Below, piece by piece: positions 8,328 through 17,576 of a DNA stretch of 64,000 nucleotides. The translations under genes were made by a program, and so were the position numbers. Position 1 is the stretch's first letter; each line of letters begins with the position of its first letter. Source of the DNA: Planctomycetaceae bacterium (lineage in GTDB: Bacteria; Planctomycetota; Planctomycetia; Pirellulales; Pirellulaceae); NCBI GenBank assembly GCA_020638995.1, contig JACKHM010000001.1:310001-374000 (forward strand). The letters run 5' to 3'. The notes under the pieces were generated by a model that worked only from the letters and a program-made list of their open reading frames with translations, had not been told where the DNA came from and ran no database searches.

Positions 8328-9755
8328 GTGCTCAACAACGACAACCTGGGATCTTCGCCCACGGCTGCTCGGATCGGGATCGTGGGAGGAGGGTTGGCCG
8401 GATTAGCCGCTGCCGTGGCTCTCGTTGACGCCGGTCAGCAAGTTGACGTGTTTGAATCGAAAAGCCGGCTCGGAGGCAGAGCCACGTCGTTCGAAGACCC
8501 TCGAACCAACGAATTGATCGACAATTGCCAGCACGTCGCGATGGGGTGCTGTACGAACTTTCTCGACTTCTGCGACCGAACAAGTGTCCGACACTTGCTT
8601 CGACGGGATACAAAACTTCACTTTTTTTCCAGCGATGGAAGGCGGAGCGACCTGAGCGCCGTGAAATGCCTGCCAGCACCGCTGCATCTCGGGGCGTCCT
8701 TTATGCGACTCTCTTATCTCAGCTTTGCCGAACGCGTGCGCATTTGTCGTGGCCTGAATCGGCTCGCCCAATCCAGAAATCTCGACACGAAAGCCGAACT
8801 CACGATCGGCGCATGGTTGCGAGCCGACGGACAATCCGAGCACGCAATTCGCTGCTTTTGGGAAGTGGTTCTCGTTAGCGCCTTAGCAGAATCCCTAGAA
8901 CGCGCTTCATTCGTGGCGGCCCGCAAGGTCTTCGTTGATGGCTTTTTGCGAGCCAACACTGCCTGTCATGTTTATGTTCCAATCGTTCCCTTGCGCCAAC
9001 TGTATGATAAAGTCGCCGCCCATCTTTCGAATTGCAAAGCTTCAATCCATCTGCGGCAAAGTGTCGGTCGACTGGCGGTCGCGACGGACAAAGTTCGTCT
9101 ACCGTTGAGAGATGTCGCCGCTCGCGAGTACGATTTCGTCGTCGTGGCAACAGATGCGCGGCGAATCAGCGACATCTTGCCCTTTGAATTATCGGATCTC
9201 GTCGACTCGGCAAATTCCATCACTTCGTCGGCCATAACGTCGCTTCATCTGTGGTTTGATCGACCCATCTTTGATTTACCACATGCCGTCCTAATTGATC
9301 GACTCAGTCAATGGATATTTGCGGGCCCATCACCCCCTGTCGACGCGCAAGACTCTTCATCACATTACTATCAAGTCGTCATCAGCGCGGCGCAGGATTT
9401 ACGCGGTCGCGATCGCGAGTCGGTCCTCGACGAAGTGCTTACGGACCTCAGAGCAACTTGGTCATACGCTCAACAAGCGAAACTTCTCGACTGGCGGATG
9501 ATCTCCGAACCACACGCTGTGTTTTCCGTAAGCCCTCAGGTGGAGCGGCACCGCCCACCACAACGGACCTCATGCCCACGAATATTGCTGGCGGGTGACT
9601 GGACTCGAACCGGGTGGCCAGCCACGATGGAAGGCGCCGTCCGCAGCGGCTATCTCGCGGCGGAAGCGATTCTTGCACAACTTGGACTAGACAGACCACA
9701 GGTCGTACCTGACCTCAAACCAAGCTGGCTCGCGCGTTGGTTACGATTGACGTAA
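8328..9755 (+). CDS. hpnE: FAD-dependent hydroxysqualene dehydroxylase HpnE
   Basis: Flavin amine oxidase/phytoene desaturase-like protein of about 475 residues that reduces hydroxysqualene to squalene. GTG at 8328, one base after the hpnD stop, is taken as start; an upstream in-frame start at 8250 would lie within hpnD and add 26 basic residues. The dinucleotide-binding fold starts at IGIVGGGLAGLAAAV (G20-G-G-L-A-G25), then FESKSRLGGRATSF; the C-terminal FAD contact LLAGDWTRTGWPATMEGA is near the end. hpnC-D-E together make squalene, which in planctomycetes can feed hopanoids, sterols or C30 carotenoids. No squalene cyclase is in the window. Confidence 0.92.
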   Translation: MLNNDNLGSSPTAARIGIVGGGLAGLAAAVALVDAGQQVDVFESKSRLGGRATSFEDPRTNELIDNCQHVAMGCCTNFLDFCDRTSVRHLLRRDTKLHFFSSDGRRSDLSAVKCLPAPLHLGASFMRLSYLSFAERVRICRGLNRLAQSRNLDTKAELTIGAWLRADGQSEHAIRCFWEVVLVSALAESLERASFVAARKVFVDGFLRANTACHVYVPIVPLRQLYDKVAAHLSNCKASIHLRQSVGRLAVATDKVRLPLRDVAAREYDFVVVATDARRISDILPFELSDLVDSANSITSSAITSLHLWFDRPIFDLPHAVLIDRLSQWIFAGPSPPVDAQDSSSHYYQVVISAAQDLRGRDRESVLDEVLTDLRATWSYAQQAKLLDWRMISEPHAVFSVSPQVERHRPPQRTSCPRILLAGDWTRTGWPATMEGAVRSGYLAAEAILAQLGLDRPQVVPDLKPSWLARWLRLT

Positions 9756-9814
9756 CGCGCTAGCCAGTCGCAACCGGGCCGTCAATTCTCCATTGAATCA
9801 AAGCAGCTCACACC

Positions 9815-12442
9815 GTGAATCGCGATCGTCTCGTCATCATCATCACGATCACCGTAGCGTTCCTATGGTGTTTCGGTTCGGTGCTGTTTCAAGATCGCAG
9901 TTTCGGATTTCGGGACGCAGCGAACTATTACTACCCGCTGTTTGAATGGGAATGTGGTGAATGGCGTTCTGGTGGGGTCCCGCTATGGAATCCGCTCGAC
10001 AATGGCGGGACACCAGTTCTGGCGGATGCGACATCCAGCGTTCTATACCCAGGTAAGGTCATATTTGCTCTGCCGGTCAGCTACCGACTGCGTTATCACA
10101 TCTATGTCACTGCACACGTCTTGCTTGCAGCCGGGATGGCCTATTGTTTGGCTCGGCACTGGCAAGGTAGCGTCCAGGCATCGGGGCTCGCCGCGATTTC
10201 ATACGCTTTTGGTGGCAATGTCCTTTTCCAATATTGCAATGTCGTCTTTCTGATCGGAGCCGCTTGGTTACCACTGGGATTACTGGCCGCCGATCGCATG
10301 TTACGCGAACGAAGTCTTGGATGGGCAATAATGCTCGGCGCAACACTCGCCCTGATGGTCCTTGGGGGCGACCCTCAGGCGGCCTATCACGCTGGAGCGA
10401 TGGCAGCACTCTACGCCGTGTTGGTCACCCGACAATCGGAAGCGGAAAAAGCGCACAAACCAGTCACGTGGTTGAGTTCCCGACCGACGCTGCTCGGGGT
10501 TGCCGCTATAGCCGGTATCGCTCTTTCGCTGGTCCAGATTCTTCCATCGGTCGAATGGACAAATAGAAGCAATCGCCGATACTCCGACACACCTCGCAAC
10601 ATCTACGAGATGTTTCACTCGATTGAGGAGGCTTCATCACCTGACGAATTCATCAAAGACGTTAAGACAGGCATCTTTGCAAGCCCACAACCAGGCACGC
10701 ATCTCCGGCATGTCTATGAGTTTTCAATCGGTCCCTGGCGGCTTATCGAATTTGTGTGGCCAAATATTTTCGGTCGTTTGTTCCCGCGAAACGAACGGTG
10801 GAGCACGGCATTCCCCGGCGAAAGTCGTATCTGGACGCCATCATTGTACGTCGGATTGCTGCCATTCATCTTGGCAGTACTCACGTGGCGAACTCGGAGG
10901 TGTGATTCGCGAATTCGTTTCGCCTCGCTACTAGCGGTCATCACGCTGCTCGCCAGCTTCGGCTGGTACGGAATCGGTTGGATAATCTATGAACTTAGTG
11001 AAAGTCTTTCGGGCCAAGCTCCCGAGCAACTCGTGATCGGTGAACCCGTCGGCGGTTTGTATTGGTTGTTTGTGACTTTGTTGCCCAGCTACGTCTACTT
11101 TCGATACCCTGCCAAGCTGCTTGTTATCACGTCGCTATGCATCAGTTTACTTGCCGCACGTGGTTGGGATGACTTTGTTCACGCAAAGTCACGACGCTTG
11201 TCCGTCGCATTAGTCGTGGTCGTTTCCATCAGCCTTGCGATGGCTGCTGGTTTCGGCTTCTACCAAGAGCAATGGAAATCGAGACTCGCGACTGCTGCTC
11301 CCGACACGGTTTTTGGCCCCCTCGATATCGCCGCAGCAACCCACTGTGTATTATTTGCCTTATTACAAGCGGCGGTTCTAGGACTGGCTTATTGGTTTCT
11401 TTTGCGGGCAAGTCATGGGCGATTTGTCCCTACGCAAAGTATCTCGATCCTTTTGGTAACGGGCCTGGAACTCTGTGTGGCCAACGGCTGGATGACGCTT
11501 TCAATTCCAGGTGATATTTGGAGAGAGCAACGGCCCCTTATCGAAAGCATCAAGCAAAGCGACGATCGCGAAACACCTCTTCGCATGTTTCGTGACTCGA
11601 CAGCGAAGTTGTTACCGAACGACTGGAGCGAAACGACTGCTGCCTCGCGACTTGCCGACGTCGTATCTTGGGAGCGTGCCACTCTGCTACCGAAGCACCA
11701 TCTCCAATCCGGATTAGCCATCATTGGCAGCCACACCACACTCACTTCCGCCGATTGGCAGTCTTTCTTGCGCGTCTTTCGCGCGTTTGATACTTCTCAC
11801 ACAAAGGGCCAACAGGCTTCGTTGTTGGACTTGATGTCCGTTGAACGAAATGCGGTCAGCACGAAAAACGCCATCGAGCTAGACACAAACCCGCGAGCAT
11901 TTCCTCGCGCATGGATCGTTCGAGAAATAGAGATTATCCCTCCGCTTGCAGACCGCGGTTCGTCCGAAGCGCTCGATCAACGGACACGCGAAGTCTTTCT
12001 CGAAGACGGTCGCAAGATTCGCGATCTTCGTTCGATCGCGGTCATTGAATCGGATGACCTTCAAAGTCTTCAGCGGTTTCCAAACTCTTCTAAGTCCTAT
12101 ATTCAGGACTCTTGTGAGATCACTCACTACTCGGCCCGACGAGTCGATATCGAAGCAAGCCTGGCAGCACCGGGATGTTTGGTTTTGAACGATTCGTTTT
12201 ATCCAGGCTGGAACGCTGTGTGCGAAACGAAGGGCGTATCTACGGATGTACCGATCTACCGTGCCAACCGGCTTATGCGAGCCGTGATGCTTCCTGCCGG
12301 AGAACATCACATCGTCTTCGCCTATCAACCTGTGACGTTTAAGATTGGCGTCTGGATCAGCGGACTCGCATGGTTAATAACTAGCGGTTTCGCCGTTCGC
12401 AGCTTGTGGCTGCGTCAATCAACTGGCCGAACCGTACGTTAG
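9815..12442 (+). CDS. Large multi-pass membrane protein, YfhO family (GT-C-like)
   Basis: 875 residues with a GTG start. A first membrane span at residues 7-24 is followed by an extracytoplasmic segment with R-D-A-A-N-Y-Y-Y-P and PLWNPLDNGGTP, the hallmark of YfhO-type proteins, then roughly ten further hydrophobic segments up to about residue 560, a soluble domain, and one final span (about 845-865). The fold is related to lipid-linked GT-C glycosyltransferases; YfhO of Gram-positives acts in lipoteichoic acid glycosylation. Here the substrate is unknown. It follows hpnE by about 60 bases and may be co-transcribed. Its 3' end overlaps the opposite cysE gene by four bases. Confidence 0.8.
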   Translation: MNRDRLVIIITITVAFLWCFGSVLFQDRSFGFRDAANYYYPLFEWECGEWRSGGVPLWNPLDNGGTPVLADATSSVLYPGKVIFALPVSYRLRYHIYVTAHVLLAAGMAYCLARHWQGSVQASGLAAISYAFGGNVLFQYCNVVFLIGAAWLPLGLLAADRMLRERSLGWAIMLGATLALMVLGGDPQAAYHAGAMAALYAVLVTRQSEAEKAHKPVTWLSSRPTLLGVAAIAGIALSLVQILPSVEWTNRSNRRYSDTPRNIYEMFHSIEEASSPDEFIKDVKTGIFASPQPGTHLRHVYEFSIGPWRLIEFVWPNIFGRLFPRNERWSTAFPGESRIWTPSLYVGLLPFILAVLTWRTRRCDSRIRFASLLAVITLLASFGWYGIGWIIYELSESLSGQAPEQLVIGEPVGGLYWLFVTLLPSYVYFRYPAKLLVITSLCISLLAARGWDDFVHAKSRRLSVALVVVVSISLAMAAGFGFYQEQWKSRLATAAPDTVFGPLDIAAATHCVLFALLQAAVLGLAYWFLLRASHGRFVPTQSISILLVTGLELCVANGWMTLSIPGDIWREQRPLIESIKQSDDRETPLRMFRDSTAKLLPNDWSETTAASRLADVVSWERATLLPKHHLQSGLAIIGSHTTLTSADWQSFLRVFRAFDTSHTKGQQASLLDLMSVERNAVSTKNAIELDTNPRAFPRAWIVREIEIIPPLADRGSSEALDQRTREVFLEDGRKIRDLRSIAVIESDDLQSLQRFPNSSKSYIQDSCEITHYSARRVDIEASLAAPGCLVLNDSFYPGWNAVCETKGVSTDVPIYRANRLMRAVMLPAGEHHIVFAYQPVTFKIGVWISGLAWLITSGFAVRSLWLRQSTGRTVR

Positions 12443-13407
12443 ATCTGATAGTTCGCCTCGGGGTTTAGCTCGTCCGGCAACTCGGCGCGAATGCGAAGCT
12501 TGGGCGACTCGATAGTGACCGTGGTGTGTGGCGCAACACTTTGTGTTAACCAGACACTCGATCCGATGACACTATCGTGGCCGATAACTGTCTTGCCGCC
12601 GAGTACCGTCGCGCTGGCGTAGATGACGACACGATCTTCAAGCGTCGGATGTCGCTTCATGTTGCGAATGATATTGCCGTCCGCATCGGTGGGGAAACTC
12701 AACGCGCCCAGCGTCACACCTTGATACAACTTGACATGATTTCCAATCTCGCACGTTTCACCAATCACGACTCCCGTGCCATGGTCAATGAAAAAGTGAT
12801 GACCGATCTTGGCACCCGGATGGATGTCGATGCCAGTCTCCTTGTGCGCCCACTCGGCCATCATCCGCGGAATGAACGGAACCCCGATCTTGTACAATTC
12901 GTGCGCGAGACGATACACCGTCACGGCTTCTAAACCGGGATAGCAGAAGATGACTTCATCCAGATTTTTGCAAGCCGGGTCGCCAATGAAGGCCGCCTCG
13001 ACGTCGGTCGCGAGGATCTTTCGCAAATCGGGTATCCGTTCGAGAAAATCGATGGCCATTGCTTGCCCCTTCGCTTCATAATCGACTTGCTCTTCACAAC
13101 GGTCGATGCCATCGGAAACACGGTCCTCGTGATGCAAGGCGCGCCCAATCTGAATCGTGAGCGTGTCGTGCAACCGGTCGATCAGATCTCCGACGTGATA
13201 CGTCACGTTTCCGATATGAAGACCTTCTCGACGCCGGTAGCCCGGGTAAAGAATTTCCTTCAGGTCCTCCAAGGCAGCGATGATCTCTTCGTACTTGGGT
13301 AACGGACAATGTCCCAGGTGGTTGATCTTACCGACTTCGGTGTAGGTGCGCACGATACGGTCGGTCAAGCGAGGAAGTTGTTCCTTGAGACGAAAGTCCG
13401 AAGACAT
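12439..13407 (-). CDS. cysE: Serine O-acetyltransferase (EpsC-type)
   Basis: 322 residues. The enzyme makes O-acetylserine from serine and acetyl-CoA for cysteine synthesis. A helical N-terminal domain (about 1-190) precedes a left-handed beta-helix of hexapeptide repeats (about 195-300), with conserved DIHPGAKIG, FIDHGTGVVIGE (catalytic Asp-His), KLYQGVTLGA and KRHPTLED. The length and N-terminus fit the longer EpsC type. The final residues overlap the YfhO-type gene by four bases in convergent orientation. No cysK is nearby. Confidence 0.93.
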   Translation of the reverse strand: MSSDFRLKEQLPRLTDRIVRTYTEVGKINHLGHCPLPKYEEIIAALEDLKEILYPGYRRREGLHIGNVTYHVGDLIDRLHDTLTIQIGRALHHEDRVSDGIDRCEEQVDYEAKGQAMAIDFLERIPDLRKILATDVEAAFIGDPACKNLDEVIFCYPGLEAVTVYRLAHELYKIGVPFIPRMMAEWAHKETGIDIHPGAKIGHHFFIDHGTGVVIGETCEIGNHVKLYQGVTLGALSFPTDADGNIIRNMKRHPTLEDRVVIYASATVLGGKTVIGHDSVIGSSVWLTQSVAPHTTVTIESPKLRIRAELPDELNPEANYQI

Positions 13408-13749
13408 GATGGGGCTCCGAAGGACGGACCGACCGATGGGGCGAGTCGCAATGAGTGGCGGGAAGCAAGTAGGAATACGCGATAAACGCTATGTCTGCGA
13501 GTGGATGTGTTCCGGGTCACCCCGGACAATTACAGAGACAACAGCAACAGATGCTGGAACAGTTGAGCGCAACAAGTCTCTGGTAAGCTTCCATTTCGCG
13601 TATTCCCTTTGCTGGGAATCGTAGGTCTTACAACCGACACAAGCAAGGTATCAGATTTATCTTCGGGCGGTGTTCGCTGTGGAATTAAGGTAATCCTTGA
13701 CCGTTCGCCGAGTTTTTACAAACCCACCGACAGATTGAATCCCACCTCA
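13408..13749. other. Intergenic region upstream of cysE and downstream of the EF-G-like gene
   Basis: About 340 bases with no credible gene. It contains a perfect 11-base inverted repeat (13472-13482 and 13595-13605), listed separately. No obvious T-tracted terminator for the EF-G-like gene. Confidence 0.5.
13472..13605. repeat. Perfect 11-bp inverted repeat, 112 bp apart
   Basis: GGAATACGCGA at 13472-13482 is matched exactly in reverse complement by TCGCGTATTCC at 13595-13605. The intervening sequence has no gene. It could be the ends of a small non-autonomous element or a chance match. Confidence 0.35.
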
Positions 13750-15846
13750 CTACTCGTCGTCTTCGTCTTCGACCTTAAACTTCGCCATTACTTCTTGCTG
13801 GATATTGCCAGGCATGACGTCGTAGTGACTGAACTCCATGTGATAGCTGCCTTGTCCACCGGTCATGCTCGACAGCGTTCGCGCGTAAGTCATCACTTCG
13901 CGGAGCGGTATCTCTGCATTCACGGTCTGCATTCCACCTCCGGCCGCATCGGATCCTTGGACTCGACCACCTCGCGAGGACATGTCGCTATACACGTCAC
14001 CAACATTCGCCTCTGGGACCGTAATGGAAATCTTGACGATCGGTTCCAGCAAACACGGCTTCGCCTTTTCGAAAACTTCACGAAAGACCATTCGACCCGC
14101 TGTCTTGAATGCCGCTTCGGAACTGTCCACCGGATGATGCTTGCCATAGTGAACCTCAATACAGAGATCCTGAACCATCTGGCCTGCGATGACGCCGCCC
14201 TCCAGGCGTTCCTTAAAACCTTTTTCGATTGCGGGCATAAAGTTGCCGGGAATCACTCCTCCCACCACCGAGTCGACCCACAGAAAGTTATGTTTCTCGT
14301 CGTAATGATGTTCCTTCATGCTGGGGAAATTTGCTTTTGTGCAGAACTCTTCCAAGTTCGTTCCGCGCGGCAAAGGCCGCATCCGAATATGCACTTCACC
14401 AAATTGGCCACGGCCGCCTGACTGCTTCTTGTGCCGATAGCTTCCTTCGGCAGACGTTTGGATCGTCTCTCGGAACGAGATTTTAGGTTCGTGCGTATCG
14501 ATTTCCAGCTTGTCACGTCGAGCGAGACGCTGTTGTATCACGGTCAAGTGCAACTCGCTCATGCCCGTCATCACCAGCTCCTTGGTCTGGGCATTCAATT
14601 CAACATGAAATGTCGGATCCTCCTCGACGACTTTGTGCAGTGCTCCCGACATTTTCGTTTCATCGCCACGACTTTTTGGAGATACTGCAAGTCCGACCAT
14701 CGGCGTCGGGAAATCGATGGGCGGCATCGTTATATCGCCCAAGCTGCTGCCGGTATGCAGGTCGTCCATTTTTGCAATAGCGACGATATCGCCAGCCTCG
14801 GCATGGTCGACTGCTTCGGTTGTTTCGCCAATCACCTCCAATGGTGGACCGAGCTTGATGTCCTTACGCGCCGTAGAGGCGTGCAAATGATCATCCTTCT
14901 TGAGCTTACCCGAATACACGCGAACAAAGCTCAGCTTCTGAACGAAGGGATCAATACGAGTCTTGAACACTTGTGCAACCAGCGGTCCGTTCGGATCGGC
15001 AGACACCGCGACTTCCGCACCATCTTTCGTTGCCGTTCGCGTAACGTCGCTGGGAGCGAGGCCGCAGATTGCAATTGCGTCGAGCAATTCGGAAACACCA
15101 ATGTCCTTTTGACCCGAGCAGCACACAATTGGGATAAATGTTCCTGCGGCAACCGCTTTGACAATCAAACCGGATAATTCTTCCAAAGAAGGCGACTGTC
15201 CCTCGAAATATCGCTCCATCATCGCCTCATCGGACTCGATAATCGACTCGACGAGTGAATCGTGGATTTCGTTCGGATCGACGAGCGCGCCGCTTGTATC
15301 CTCCGGTAGATTCAAGGTGCTCACCACACCGCGAAAGTCGGCTCCCGAGCCAACCGGCACGTTAAGCAAAACGCAGGCGCCGCCCCACAACTCGCGAATG
15401 TCATTGACCAAACCTTCAAAGTCGATATTTTCGGTGTCCATGCGATTGAGGACGATCATCCGTCCCACACCGGCCTTCTCGGCTTCTTGGAACATCCGGC
15501 GCGTGTTAACAGCGATTCCCGAGTGGGCGTCGATCACGATCGCTGCCGTCTCGACCGCTCGCAATGCACCGATCGCTTGGCCAACAAAGTCCGGGTAACC
15601 CGGGGTATCGATCAGGTTGAACCGTTTACCCGCGTGTTCGCAATGCACAATGCTGGCTTCGATGGAATATTTGTGGTCTTTCTCCTCTTGATCAAAGTCA
15701 CAAATACTCGTGCCGTCTTCGACTTTGGGATTGCTATGCACGGCACCCGTCTTGACCAATATCTTGTCGACCAACGTCGTCTTGCCAGCCGAGCCATGTC
15801 CACAAAATGCAACATTACGGATATCTGCGACTTTCGCCTTCGCCAT
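13750..15846 (-). CDS. Elongation factor G-like translational GTPase
   Basis: 698 residues with EF-G architecture: G domain, domain II near 290-380, domains III-V to the end. GTPase motifs: G1 GHGSAGKT at 16-23, G3 DTPGYPDF at 80-87, and G4 NRMD at 134-137 rather than the usual NKxD. The G1 sequence (GHGSAGKT where canonical EF-G has GHIDAGKT) and absence of neighbouring rpsL, rpsG or tuf place it in the EF-G-like paralogue group (EF-G-2 type), not the main fusA. Such paralogues bind ribosomes, but their role is unsettled. It ends with an acidic tail (VEDEDDE). Confidence 0.88.
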   Translation of the reverse strand: MAKAKVADIRNVAFCGHGSAGKTTLVDKILVKTGAVHSNPKVEDGTSICDFDQEEKDHKYSIEASIVHCEHAGKRFNLIDTPGYPDFVGQAIGALRAVETAAIVIDAHSGIAVNTRRMFQEAEKAGVGRMIVLNRMDTENIDFEGLVNDIRELWGGACVLLNVPVGSGADFRGVVSTLNLPEDTSGALVDPNEIHDSLVESIIESDEAMMERYFEGQSPSLEELSGLIVKAVAAGTFIPIVCCSGQKDIGVSELLDAIAICGLAPSDVTRTATKDGAEVAVSADPNGPLVAQVFKTRIDPFVQKLSFVRVYSGKLKKDDHLHASTARKDIKLGPPLEVIGETTEAVDHAEAGDIVAIAKMDDLHTGSSLGDITMPPIDFPTPMVGLAVSPKSRGDETKMSGALHKVVEEDPTFHVELNAQTKELVMTGMSELHLTVIQQRLARRDKLEIDTHEPKISFRETIQTSAEGSYRHKKQSGGRGQFGEVHIRMRPLPRGTNLEEFCTKANFPSMKEHHYDEKHNFLWVDSVVGGVIPGNFMPAIEKGFKERLEGGVIAGQMVQDLCIEVHYGKHHPVDSSEAAFKTAGRMVFREVFEKAKPCLLEPIVKISITVPEANVGDVYSDMSSRGGRVQGSDAAGGGMQTVNAEIPLREVMTYARTLSSMTGGQGSYHMEFSHYDVMPGNIQQEVMAKFKVEDEDDE

Positions 15847-15944
15847 GCGGAGTTTTCCTTATTCAGTCGAATTCAATCAATCTTCTCGAAGTCGTTGACC
15901 TGTGCCTGCGAAATACTAGTTCCGCCCGGCCTACTCTCCAGTGT

Positions 15945-16676
15945 TCATCTTCTGAAACTGCCAATCTTCGCCGCCGACACGGCGTCCGCGATTCTCAGGG
16001 TCCCTTCGTAGAGCGCGCGACCGATGATACAGCCAGCCATATCGATGCGTGCCAACTGGCGAACATCTTCAACATTCGTGACGCCACCGGATGCGATGAC
16101 CGGTACGGCGACCGCCTCCTTCATCTCAAGCATCGCGGGCAAGTTGGTTCCGCCCATCATACCGTCCTTCGCGATATCGGTATAAACAATCGCCGCGAGT
16201 GGTTCATCGGCGTACTGTTTCGCCATGTCCGTCGCAGATACGTCGCTGACATCCAACCAACCATCGGTAGCAACGCGACCGTTGTTGGCATCGATACCGA
16301 GCACAAGTTGCTGTGGATATCGGCGGCACATTTCCCGGAACCAGTCTGGCTCTTTCAGGGCTTTCGTTCCGATCACCAAACGATGGAGTCCGGCGTCGAG
16401 CCACGACTTGATGGTCACTTCATCGCGAACACCACCGCCTAATTCGCAGGGAATATTCACTGCGGCGAGAATGGCCGCGACCGCATCCTTATTAGCCGAC
16501 GTCCCATCGCGTGCCCCATCCAAATCAACGAGATGAAGATACTCGGCACCTTCGTCGACCCATCGTCGTGCCATCGCCGCGGGATCGTCTCCGAACACGG
16601 TTTCGCGATTATAGTCACCCTGCTGAAGGCGAACACACTTGCCACCACGTAGGTCGATCGCAGGCCAGATTTGCAT
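15945..16676 (-). CDS. hisA: ProFAR isomerase HisA
   Basis: 243 residues, a (beta/alpha)8 barrel that catalyses the Amadori isomerisation of ProFAR to PRFAR in histidine synthesis. The catalytic aspartates are seen as D8 (AIDLRGGKCVRL) and D129 (LGIDANNG). Phosphate-binding loops ELGGGVRD and SGGVTNVED are intact. It lies 134 bases downstream of hisH on the same strand, so the two probably share a transcript. Confidence 0.96.
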   Translation of the reverse strand: MQIWPAIDLRGGKCVRLQQGDYNRETVFGDDPAAMARRWVDEGAEYLHLVDLDGARDGTSANKDAVAAILAAVNIPCELGGGVRDEVTIKSWLDAGLHRLVIGTKALKEPDWFREMCRRYPQQLVLGIDANNGRVATDGWLDVSDVSATDMAKQYADEPLAAIVYTDIAKDGMMGGTNLPAMLEMKEAVAVPVIASGGVTNVEDVRQLARIDMAGCIIGRALYEGTLRIADAVSAAKIGSFRR

Positions 16677-16810
16677 CCCGTTTCTTCCGCTTTCTTGGAG
16701 TCGGAGAAAGGTCGCAATATGTCACAGCACAGAGCCTGACGCAAGTATACGCAAGTCGAGCGAGACTCCGCAAATTCACGCCGGAAGCCAAACGTCGATG
16801 CCTACATAAG

Positions 16811-17419
16811 CTACGTCAACTCGGCGAAGTTCTTGAGCAAGCGCAAACCGTCCGCTTGGCTTTTTTCCGGGTGGAACTGAGTTGCAAATAGGTTGTCTCG
16901 CCAGAGCATCGCGCAAAACGGATCCGGGTATGCTGCCTCGATGGCAACGAGAGCGCGGTCCTGCGGTACAACATAGTAAGAGTGTACAAAGTAGAAGTGC
17001 GACCCTTCACCGATGCCTTCGAGGATCGGCGCCCGCCGTACGATCTTTGCTTGGTTCCACCCCATGTGCGGCACCTTGAACTCTGGGGGCACGTTGAATC
17101 GCACAACCTCTCCACTCACGATCCCCAATCCTTCGTACTCGCCATCTTCGTAACTAACATCGAACAGCAACTGTAACCCAAGGCAGATTCCAAGGAACGG
17201 CTTGCTCGCATCGATGGCATCTTTGATCGGGCTGACCAGATCGCGGCTCCGCAACTCGGAAATGGCGTCGCGAAAAGCCCCCACACCCGGCAAAATAATT
17301 TTGTCGGCTTGCGCCAAGACGCGTGGATCGCTTGTGATTTCAGCGGCATGACCAACCTTCTCCAATGCTTTTTGCACACTGCGAAGGTTTCCCATTTGAT
17401 AGTCGATGATTGCAATCAT
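16811..17419 (-). CDS. hisH: Imidazole glycerol phosphate synthase, glutaminase subunit HisH
   Basis: 202 residues, class I glutamine amidotransferase that supplies ammonia to HisF. The catalytic triad is visible: C79 in LGICLGLQLLF, H183 and E185 in FHPEKS. The PGVGAF oxyanion-strand motif is at about 44-49. ATG at 17419 is chosen because MIAIIDYQMGNL is the usual family N-terminus; an upstream in-frame start at 17473 would add 18 unsupported residues. hisF is not next to it in this window. Confidence 0.95.
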   Translation of the reverse strand: MIAIIDYQMGNLRSVQKALEKVGHAAEITSDPRVLAQADKIILPGVGAFRDAISELRSRDLVSPIKDAIDASKPFLGICLGLQLLFDVSYEDGEYEGLGIVSGEVVRFNVPPEFKVPHMGWNQAKIVRRAPILEGIGEGSHFYFVHSYYVVPQDRALVAIEAAYPDPFCAMLWRDNLFATQFHPEKSQADGLRLLKNFAELT

Positions 17420-17576
17420 GCCGAGATCCAAGATAAATGAAATGCCTACGTAGCGTCGACAGTTGGCGAACAAGCTAGGTTCGCTTCAGTCTAGTCCGCG
17501 GTTGCCGGGAACGGGAGGGCGGCGACAACGCATCCGACGCGAGACAACCGAACTGAATTGCCCGAAAGAACAGATC

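Noticed and set aside
14431..15177. 248-codon frame antisense to the EF-G-like gene
   Set aside because: No recognisable domain and fully inside a conserved GTPase gene.
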